16,687 nt of DNA, taken from the NCBI GenBank assembly GCA_964196565.1, contig CAXMUH010000013.1, positions 1 through 16,687 on the forward strand, in the 5' to 3' direction. This DNA comes from 2-12-FULL-42-15 sp964196565. Its GTDB lineage: Bacteria; Pseudomonadota; Gammaproteobacteria; Coxiellales; Coxiellaceae. The notes below the pieces were generated by a model, which was given only the letters and a program-made list of their open reading frames with translations, had not been told where the DNA came from and did not search any database. Position numbers and translations under genes: made by a program. Shown in pieces: positions 7,854 through 13,278 of the stretch (within the stretch, counting starts at the first letter, position 1; each line of letters begins with the position of its first letter).

Positions 7854-9001
7854 TAAAGTAATCGATCCTCATTAAGTTGTTTGATCTCTTCTACACTTTC
7901 TGGGTCTGAATAAACTCGCTCTAAACGATTTAAACGTTGATGGCGGCTGAGTGCCAAGTTAATTAATTGGTCCAAAAGCTCCGCAAAATCAATATTCGAA
8001 GCCTGCCACATTTGTGGGTACATACTAATATTAGTAAATCCAGGAATGGTGTTGACCTCATTAATCATAAGGGTTTTGTCATCTACCAGAAAAAAATCAA
8101 CGCGTAGCATACCACTACAGCGCAACACTTTAAATGCATCCACCGACATTTGACGAATATTATTAACAACGGCTTGGGCTAGATTGGCTGGCACAATTGT
8201 GCTTGCCCCTTTGGCGTCTAAGTATTTTGCATCATAAGAATAAAAATCATGATGGCTCACAATTTCCGCAGGAAGTGATGCCATCGGTTCTTCATTTCCA
8301 AGCACGGCGCATTCGATTTCACGCCCTTTAATGCTGGGTTCAATAATTAATCGTGAATCATAACGAAACGCAGCTTCAACTGCTTTAAAAAATTCATCCG
8401 CTGTTGTCACTCTGGCAATACCGACGGATGATCCCAGGCTATTGGGTTTTACAAATAAATCTTTGCCTCTAGTGTTGGCAATGTGATCATAAAGCGACTC
8501 ACTCACATCATCAGCGCTAATCGATACCCAAGGTGCTGTCGCAATTCCATTGGCGCGCAATAATTGTTTGGTGATATCTTTATCCATACACACAGCGGAG
8601 CTCAAAACATCATCACCCACACACACTGCCCCCAAAAGTTGTAACAATCCTTGAATGCAACCATCTTCACCATGAGTTCCATGCAGCATCGGAAAAACGC
8701 AATCGGTCTCGAAGGTTTTGGTTTGGTCCCGGGCGGAAATAAAGGTCGCTGTTTTTGCTCCAAACTGAACAGACACCGGTGTTAATTCTTCAGCTTGCAT
8801 CATAGCAGCAAGGCCATTTTGTAAGCACTTTGCAATATCCCGAGTGTAGTACCACGCACCCATATGGGTGATATAAATCATCGATACATCATATTTCTCA
8901 GAATTTAACGCCTTAATTACATTCAGTGCTGATTGAATGGATATTTCATGCTCAGTTGATTCGCCACCACACAGGACTGTTACTGATAACTTTTTTGTCA
9001 C
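7853..9001 (-). CDS. ddl: D-alanine--D-alanine ligase, DdlA type
   Basis: An ATP-grasp enzyme making the D-Ala-D-Ala dipeptide for peptidoglycan precursors in the cytoplasm. At 382 aa it belongs to the long DdlA/VanA-like branch (E. coli DdlA 364, DdlB 306). It shows the N-terminal G-G-E-S-T-E-H-E-I-S signature (residues 12-21), H-G-T-H-G-E-D-G, the ATP-grasp loop K-P-N-S-L-G-S-S-V-G (185-194), and the Mg-binding N-E-V-N-T-I-P-G-F (314-322). About 20 residues at the C-terminus are extra and charged. The start is GTG at 9001: there is no in-frame ATG upstream, AAAGGG sits 6 nt before it, and the ATG at 9003 is out of frame and stops at once. A 10-codon leader ORF may precede it (9012-9044). 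It is co-transcribed with dnaE, away from the division and cell-wall cluster where ddlB usually lies. Confidence 0.96.
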   Translation of the reverse strand: MTKKLSVTVLCGGESTEHEISIQSALNVIKALNSEKYDVSMIYITHMGAWYYTRDIAKCLQNGLAAMMQAEELTPVSVQFGAKTATFISARDQTKTFETDCVFPMLHGTHGEDGCIQGLLQLLGAVCVGDDVLSSAVCMDKDITKQLLRANGIATAPWVSISADDVSESLYDHIANTRGKDLFVKPNSLGSSVGIARVTTADEFFKAVEAAFRYDSRLIIEPSIKGREIECAVLGNEEPMASLPAEIVSHHDFYSYDAKYLDAKGASTIVPANLAQAVVNNIRQMSVDAFKVLRCSGMLRVDFFLVDDKTLMINEVNTIPGFTNISMYPQMWQASNIDFAELLDQLINLALSRHQRLNRLERVYSDPESVEEIKQLNEDRLL

Positions 9002-9011
9002 ATGCTTCCCT

Positions 9012-9044
9012 TTATGCTCTGTTGTTTTTATTCATCATAACCAT
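9012..9044 (-). CDS. Possible leader ORF upstream of ddl
   Basis: On the minus strand a strong ribosome site, GGAGGTGAG (9053-9045), is followed by three ATG codons (9044, 9038, 9035) in one frame that ends at TAA 9014-9012. The longest reading is a 10-residue peptide. The GGAGG is better than the site used by ddl itself and is in the wrong frame and too far away (over 40 nt) to start ddl. The stop overlaps the AAAGGG of ddl, so re-initiation coupling is conceivable. No terminator/antiterminator pair was seen, so classical attenuation is not supported. Could be chance. Confidence 0.3.
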   Translation of the reverse strand: MVMMNKNNRA

Positions 9045-9088
9045 CTCACCTCCCAATTTCGAGCAAAAGCGACAATTTCACAGATTAG

Positions 9089-9117
9089 TTGGCATTATGG
9101 TCATAGCAGTATAAAAT
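9089..9117 (+). promoter_or_regulatory. Sigma70-like promoter of the persulfide/Dsb operon
   Basis: TTGGCA (9089-9094, 5 of 6 to the -35 consensus) and TAAAAT (9112-9117, 5 of 6 to the -10 consensus) are separated by the ideal 17 bp. The expected start near 9124 leaves a short leader to the ATG at 9152. There is no PmrA-like TTAA repeat here. Confidence 0.6.
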
Positions 9118-9151
9118 ATATCAATGGATGAGAATATAAGGATATTTAATC

Positions 9152-9832
9152 ATGCTATTCCACCAACTGTTTGATCCCACATCTTGTACTTTTACTTACC
9201 TAATTGCTTCTGGGCTCGGCCGCGAGGCCTTGCTAATCGACCCGGTGCTAGAGCAACTGCCACTGTATGCGCAAATACTGAATGAATTACAATTGCAGTT
9301 AGTCTTTACCATTGAAACCCACACCCACGCCGATCATATTACTGCATCGGGCACTTTAAGAGATCAGCTTAAATCTCAAATTGTGATGGGCAATGAAACC
9401 GATGCACAATTAATTGACGTGGGTGTCCGTGACGGCGATAGTATAAACTTGGATGGTCTCAATCTAAAAGCAATTCACACCCCAGGCCATACAAAAGACT
9501 CTTATAGCTTCTTAATGGGTGACCGGGTTTTTACCGGAGACACCCTATTAATTAAAGGCACTGGGCGTACTGATTTTCAACAAGGTGATGCGTTAGCACA
9601 ATATGACAGCCTCTTTAATAAATTGTTGAAACTACCAGATCAAACGCTGGTATATCCCGCACATGATTATAATGGCAGGACGGTCAGCTCGATTATTGAT
9701 GAGAAAAAACACAATCCGAGGTTGCAAGTGCAAAATTCGGATGAATATGCTAGCATTATGTCCACATTAAATCTGGCGCCACCGAAAATGCTTAACATTG
9801 CAGTACCCGCCAATTTAAAGTGCGGATTCTAA
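9152..9832 (+). CDS. Persulfide dioxygenase, ETHE1-like metallo-beta-lactamase fold
   Basis: It probably oxidises glutathione persulfide to sulfite with O2, using a mononuclear iron, in sulfide or persulfide detoxification in the cytoplasm. At 226 aa it is a single metallo-beta-lactamase-fold domain without the rhodanese fusion seen in some relatives. The metal motif T-H-T-H-A-D-H has H57, H59, D61 and H62. H113 is in T-P-G-H-T, D130 in G-D-T-L-L, and H171 in Y-P-A-H-D-Y. H57, H113 and D130 correspond to the two-His/one-Asp iron ligands of human ETHE1 (79, 135, 154). The family hallmark G-R-T-D-F-Q-Q-G (138-145) separates it from glyoxalase II. The start has AAGGA at 9138-9142. It is the first gene of a four-gene operon, with 22 bp to the next. 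Confidence 0.9.
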   Translation: MLFHQLFDPTSCTFTYLIASGLGREALLIDPVLEQLPLYAQILNELQLQLVFTIETHTHADHITASGTLRDQLKSQIVMGNETDAQLIDVGVRDGDSINLDGLNLKAIHTPGHTKDSYSFLMGDRVFTGDTLLIKGTGRTDFQQGDALAQYDSLFNKLLKLPDQTLVYPAHDYNGRTVSSIIDEKKHNPRLQVQNSDEYASIMSTLNLAPPKMLNIAVPANLKCGF

Positions 9833-9854
9833 TTTAAACTTTGAGGGCAACAGC

Positions 9855-10529
9855 ATGGCATCCAATAAATCCAAAACAACGGTTTTAATTACCTTAATCA
9901 TCATTATTATTTTAGCAGTTGTTGGTTATTTTATATTTCGTCCCAAACCTCAAGTTCTAACACTGAGCTCTCCCGTAAAAATAGACACCACGGGACAGCC
10001 GACAATTGGCAATGCCAACGCCCCTGTACAAATAGTCGCCTTTGAAGATTTAAAATGCGTTAACTGCAAACATTTTAACAATCAGCTTTATCCTAAAATT
10101 AAGAAAAAATACATCGACACCGGTATCGCGCGTTATACATTTATCAACCTTGCTTTTATCCCCGGCTCACTTCCTGCGGCAAATGCAGCTCGTTGCTTGT
10201 ACAAGCAAAATAAAAGCTACTATTTCCCGTTTGTTGAATACATCTATCATCACCAACCTGGTGAAGAAGTAGACTGGGCTACCATCAGCAAATTATTGCA
10301 ATTTGCTAAAGCCGCTGCTCCCAAAGCCGATCTTAATCAGCTAAGCACCTGTATTATCACCGGGAAATATAATGATTTTATGCAGAACAATTTAAAAATG
10401 GCTACAAAAATAATGCAAGGCCAAGTGGCGACACCAGCGATTTACATCGGGGGTCGAAAGCTTGAATCCTTATCGATGGATCAAGTTGACACGTTAGTTA
10501 CTGCAGCAAAAGATCAACCACTTCAATAA
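9855..10529 (+). CDS. Membrane-anchored DsbA/BdbD-like thioredoxin-fold protein
   Basis: A thiol:disulfide oxidoreductase expected to introduce disulfides into exported proteins in the periplasm. At 224 aa it has an uncleaved-looking N-terminal anchor (about 9-28, nearly all Ile/Leu/Val) and then a thioredoxin-like domain of the DsbA/BdbD (Thioredoxin_4) type. The active site is C68-V-N-C71 in the context F-E-D-L-K-C. A T-P pair in V-A-T-P-A-I-Y, about 180-190, is the expected cis-proline loop. Two further cysteines (about 113 and 168) are not in a motif. The next gene is its likely re-oxidising partner, 11 bp downstream, a pairing as in BdbD/BdbC operons. Ribosome site GAGGG lies just upstream of the ATG. 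The family call is firm; oxidase versus reductase direction rests on the DsbB partner. Confidence 0.9.
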   Translation: MASNKSKTTVLITLIIIIILAVVGYFIFRPKPQVLTLSSPVKIDTTGQPTIGNANAPVQIVAFEDLKCVNCKHFNNQLYPKIKKKYIDTGIARYTFINLAFIPGSLPAANAARCLYKQNKSYYFPFVEYIYHHQPGEEVDWATISKLLQFAKAAAPKADLNQLSTCIITGKYNDFMQNNLKMATKIMQGQVATPAIYIGGRKLESLSMDQVDTLVTAAKDQPLQ

Positions 10530-10540
10530 GGTAATAGCAA

Positions 10541-10990
10541 ATGTTGAAGTCAGTTCGACAATACAGCCTCTACCTTGCTTGGCTTATAGCGCTTATTGCA
10601 CTACTCATTAGTCTGTTTTCGAGTGAGGTATTAAATATGGCTGTTTGCCATTTGTGCTGGTATCAGCGCGTATGCATTTATCCATTAGCCATTATTTTAG
10701 GTATTGCCGCGTATCAAAATGATTTTAAAATCGTGAAATACACGCTTCCTTTAGCGATTATTGGTTTGCTATTTGCCATCTACCAATATTTAGAACAAAT
10801 GGTTCCCGGCTTTGCGCCAATTAATTTGTGTGGTTTAAAGGGTCCAGATTGCTCTGATATTCACTTTAAATACTGGGGCTTTATTACCTTTCCTTTTTTA
10901 AGCATTCTGGCAACGCTTGCCATTTCAGTCCTGCTGATTATCATACAATGCTGCAAGCCTAAATCATCACCCAAAGAGCACTACAAATAA
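10541..10990 (+). CDS. DsbB/BdbC-family disulfide bond formation protein
   Basis: An inner-membrane protein that re-oxidises the DsbA-like partner and passes electrons to quinone. At 149 aa it has four predicted spans (about 10-27, 44-58, 66-83, 117-138), the standard DsbB topology. The first periplasmic loop has C36-H-L-C39 followed by W-Y-Q-R, the family signature. The second loop has C97 and C104, separated by six residues as in the short BdbC-type members. An extra cysteine pair lies near the C-terminus, after the last span and probably cytoplasmic. It is sandwiched in the operon, 11 bp after the thioredoxin gene and 14 bp before the DUF378 gene. Confidence 0.93.
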   Translation: MLKSVRQYSLYLAWLIALIALLISLFSSEVLNMAVCHLCWYQRVCIYPLAIILGIAAYQNDFKIVKYTLPLAIIGLLFAIYQYLEQMVPGFAPINLCGLKGPDCSDIHFKYWGFITFPFLSILATLAISVLLIIIQCCKPKSSPKEHYK

Positions 10991-11004
10991 AGGAAAAAGG
11001 ACCG

Positions 11005-11235
11005 ATGAAAAAAAAATACACTGCACTGGATGTTATTGCGATTATTGTGGTAATAATTGGCGCACTTAATTGGGGAGTCCTTGGCATTATTAATTACAAC
11101 GTTATTGCTGCTATCATTGGTGATTTAAATATTCTAACCCGAATTGTTTACATCATTATCGGCCTATGCGGATTGTGGGTGATTTACAGTTTCTGCCGCT
11201 CCAGCAAATCATCTGCTACCGATTCAAGCTCTTAA
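11005..11235 (+). CDS. DUF378 family small membrane protein
   Basis: A 76-aa protein with two membrane spans (about 8-35 and 43-64) and a Ser-rich cytoplasmic-looking tail. The stretch L-D-V-I-A-I-I-V-V-I-I-G-A-L-N-W-G and the later R-I-V-Y-I-I-I-G-L are the recognisable DUF378 features. The biochemical role of the family is not known to me. An AAGGA-type ribosome site precedes the ATG. Its position as last gene of the persulfide/Dsb operon hints at a membrane role linked to redox stress, but that is context only. No convincing terminator follows. Confidence 0.88.
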   Translation: MKKKYTALDVIAIIVVIIGALNWGVLGIINYNVIAAIIGDLNILTRIVYIIIGLCGLWVIYSFCRSSKSSATDSSS

Positions 11236-11269
11236 AATGAGCCTAACAAAAACACCCGCGTATTTAATT

Positions 11270-11306
11270 TGCTAGATTGCTTCCCGCATCGCAGTCGCAA
11301 AGACGA
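11270..11306. repeat. Degenerate copy of a dispersed repeat
   Basis: GATTGCTTC (11275-11283) followed by GTCGCAAaGACGAG resembles the common bacterial intergenic repeat type that reads GATTGCTTC ... TCGCAATGACG. Only about 37 bp and imperfect, so it is likely an old decayed copy. It lies between the DUF378 gene and the third PmrA-like box. It could also be chance. Confidence 0.3.
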
Positions 11307-11353
11307 GTTTAAGTTATTCGGTTTCAAAGACAAAAGCCAACTTGAGAGCTAGT

Positions 11354-11385
11354 TTAAGACAGTTTTAACCTTCACTATTTTTATT
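11354..11385 (+). promoter_or_regulatory. PmrA-like box, weaker -10 (candidate promoter)
   Basis: TTAAGACA (11354-11361) and TTAACCTT (11365-11372) place the TTAA cores 11 bp apart, as at 1-32 and 1221-1252. At the same 15-bp offset lies TTTATT (11380-11385); TATTTT at 11376-11381 is an alternative -10. Both -10 candidates are weak. The leader to the ATG at 11511 would be about 120 nt. Confidence 0.38.
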
Positions 11386-11510
11386 AACTCTTATTGGTCG
11401 CTCCATCCTCAAATACCCTTTTCTTAAAACAATTTTTTTACTATTCTCATTACTTAGAATAACAAGTCTCACTATTATTCATTTAAGCATATTTTAAAGG
11501 AGCAAATATT

Positions 11511-13028
11511 ATGCGCAGTGCACGAGTTAATTTTCAAAACAAACAGGCAAGTGGTACGTTACTTATTCACGGTTCAATGCTGGATGAGTCCGATAGCACT
11601 AAAAAAATAAATGCTATTGCAGATGCACTTAAACTCAGTCTGGAACAGCATTTTATCAACATCAATAAATCAGAACATAATGATGCCACTGAGGTAATAC
11701 TTAATGAGATTGTTAACACCATCAAAACAACTCCTGCAGTTGACGGGAGTGGCCTCAGCTTTGCTTTTAGTATGAGTTATCTAGATCTCATGGAGAGTTT
11801 AAAATGTGCCTCTGTCAGTGTTGGTAATGCTGGTGTTAGCTTAAAAAATAGTGAAGGTGAGATCGAGCACTTAACTGATGCGGAAGTAGGTTCCGATGGA
11901 ACGTATACTGTAGTCTTTGGACCAAAGCAAGATATAGCCCCCTCGGTTAGCGTTGTATTGATTGATGCTGATGATGAGGTCGCATGCTGGGCAAACCTTC
12001 CCGAGAAAAATAGACAAAAGATTACACGATCAAGCCAACAAAGTGGTGAGGTAGAGGAAAAAAGCGACCACACCCAGTACGCTCCAATGGTAGATGAAAG
12101 TTCAAAATTTAGCCTACAAGAGCAATTTGAAGCAATTGGACTTGAAGTGAGTAAAGTTGAAGTGATCTCGATGCCAATTAAAGATTCTAGTTGGGACCAT
12201 ATGATTTATGATGACCTTACAAAAAATCCAGTAAATACAGGCAATGTCGCGGCTGCGATAGCCATTGCGGCAGGTACAACAAGTCTTGGTTTAGGTATTT
12301 GGGCAGCTGCTTCTGCAGCAACCTTAAAAGCCGTCATCGGTGTCCCCGCAGTGACTTTTATCGTCGCAAATTGGCCTATATTTGTTATTGCTGGCGCAGC
12401 TGCGCTACTTGTCGGCGCTATTTATTTACTAAGAGATAAACTAATCTGTGGTAGCGATGATATCCACACCCCACTTATCCAAGGCGGAGGCGGAGGCGCT
12501 GACGATGGATTTATGCAGCCAGAAACTCCTAATTCTTCGAGCATTACTGTAGATCCGCTAATTAAAGAAGATCTCCTCACCCCTGACGGTGAATCGCAAG
12601 ATGATTTTGTAGTCAGCGGCGATCAAGAAGAAACCACCGGCCTTTTAAAAGGTAGCACTCCTCCTCCTACTACTACTACTACTGTCGGGTCCATCACCAT
12701 TGTCATTGACCCGCAAGGTGGCCTCCCTGATAGTAAAGCCGTCGGCGACCCAGTACAGAAACAAGAGAATGACCGTGACCGCCTTTTAAGTAGCACTACT
12801 CTTGGTGATACTAAAGAGGACCTTTCAGGGGGGGGCGCTTCTCAGCCGGGTAGTTACGCTCGACCACCAGCTAGAACACATACACGTGCACATGAACATC
12901 CACATGGACATGGACGTCTGCAATCCAGTCTGTTTAGCAAACCAGCGGTTAATACAGGCAACAGCCCAACAAGACAGGATGAAAAAGACAACATCGACTA
13001 TCAATCTCCTGTTAGTAATACAGGGTAA
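11511..13028 (+). CDS. Unknown protein with membrane hairpin and repetitive His-rich tail
   Basis: No family recognised for this 505-aa protein. Residues 1-160 look like a soluble alpha/beta domain, followed by a polar linker. Residues about 245-308 form a strongly hydrophobic Ala/Gly/Ile-rich region, probably two membrane spans or a hairpin. From about 320 the protein is low-complexity: a run of five glycines (GGAGGCGGAGGC-type codons), PPP then TTTTT from (CCT)3(ACT)5, GGG at 440-442 from a G8 run, and a His-rich stretch with five His between 457 and 467. The motif N-T-G-N occurs near 241 and again near 482, and N-T-G ends the protein. No signal peptide. The start is secure: AAAGGAG ends 8 nt before the ATG. 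A PmrA-like box upstream suggests a third co-regulated effector-like gene. The disordered tail could be surface-exposed or host-facing. Confidence 0.78.
   Translation: MRSARVNFQNKQASGTLLIHGSMLDESDSTKKINAIADALKLSLEQHFININKSEHNDATEVILNEIVNTIKTTPAVDGSGLSFAFSMSYLDLMESLKCASVSVGNAGVSLKNSEGEIEHLTDAEVGSDGTYTVVFGPKQDIAPSVSVVLIDADDEVACWANLPEKNRQKITRSSQQSGEVEEKSDHTQYAPMVDESSKFSLQEQFEAIGLEVSKVEVISMPIKDSSWDHMIYDDLTKNPVNTGNVAAAIAIAAGTTSLGLGIWAAASAATLKAVIGVPAVTFIVANWPIFVIAGAAALLVGAIYLLRDKLICGSDDIHTPLIQGGGGGADDGFMQPETPNSSSITVDPLIKEDLLTPDGESQDDFVVSGDQEETTGLLKGSTPPPTTTTTVGSITIVIDPQGGLPDSKAVGDPVQKQENDRDRLLSSTTLGDTKEDLSGGGASQPGSYARPPARTHTRAHEHPHGHGRLQSSLFSKPAVNTGNSPTRQDEKDNIDYQSPVSNTG
12660..12683 (+). repeat. 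Trinucleotide repeat (CCT)3(ACT)5
   Basis: In-frame tandem codons give three prolines and five threonines in the unknown protein. Copy change would alter tail length by whole residues without breaking the frame. Confidence 0.9.
12828..12835 (+). repeat. G8 homopolymer inside a coding region
   Basis: Eight consecutive G at codons 440-442 of the unknown protein. Loss of one G would switch translation to the frame that is open through to a stop at 13164, replacing the His-rich tail with a different, longer one. This is the type of tract that mediates slipped-strand phase variation in other bacteria; here that is only a possibility. Confidence 0.9.
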
Positions 13029-13043
13029 TCACCGCTCCTCACT

Positions 13044-13135
13044 CGTCATTCCGAGTAGCGTAGCGAACCTGAGGAATCCAAGCGGTTTATTTTGTGGATC
13101 CCTCAGCTTCTGCTTCGCGCTCGCTTGGGATGACG
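13044..13135. repeat. Palindromic intergenic repeat element
   Basis: Starts CGTCATTCCGAG and ends GGGATGACG, with a central hairpin GAGGAATCCA (13071-13080) / TGGATCCCTC (13095-13104) that pairs with one G:U. The arms between are imperfectly complementary (both contain alternating AGCG/CGCT motifs). A further ACTCGGGATGACG at 13258-13270 pairs with the left end, 13044-13056 (one mismatch), making a larger 227-bp inverted structure. Same class as 4298-4388, again between convergent genes. Confidence 0.75.
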
Positions 13136-13165
13136 CAGGGGAGTTATACCAGCATGGTTTGTAAA

Positions 13166-13230
13166 TGTAGCCCGGTCAGCGTGCTGGCCGGGAAAATAAA
13201 AAACCTGGCCGACAAGTCGTCCAGGCTACG
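13166..13230. repeat. Twin-hairpin repeat with GTAGCC/GGCTAC ends
   Basis: Terminal inverted repeats GTAGCCCGG and CCAGGCTAC (one mismatch) enclose two back-to-back hairpins, CCCGGTCAGC/GCTGGCCGGG (13171-13192) and CCTGGCCGAC/GTCGTCCAGG (13204-13225), separated by an A-rich spacer. It sits inside the larger 13044-13270 inverted structure. A different repeat family from 13044-13135. Confidence 0.7.
13193..13225 (-). terminator. Rho-independent terminator of the GGDEF-EAL gene
   Basis: On the minus strand, CCTGGACGAC-TT-GTCGGCCAGG (13225 to 13204) forms a 10-bp stem with one mismatch, followed immediately by TTTTTTATTTT (13203 to 13193). It lies about 55 nt after the stop at 13279. The strongest terminator in the window. 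Confidence 0.75.
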
Positions 13231-13278
13231 AGTGCCGAAATTAGCTTTGATGTGCCGACTCGGGATGACGGGGATATA

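Noticed and set aside
8926..9131. Two overlapping plus-strand frames across the ddl start region.
   Set aside because: They cover the 5' end of ddl and the promoter of the next operon and have no ribosome site.
11483..11497. A fourth TTAAG-N6-TTAA pair with 11-bp spacing.
   Set aside because: It overlaps the ribosome site of the gene at 11511; a start 27 bp downstream would fall inside the gene. Probably chance in AT-rich DNA.
12802..13164. 120-codon open frame overlapping the end of the unknown gene.
   Set aside because: No ribosome site, runs into intergenic repeats; relevant only as the frame reached if the G8 tract loses one G.
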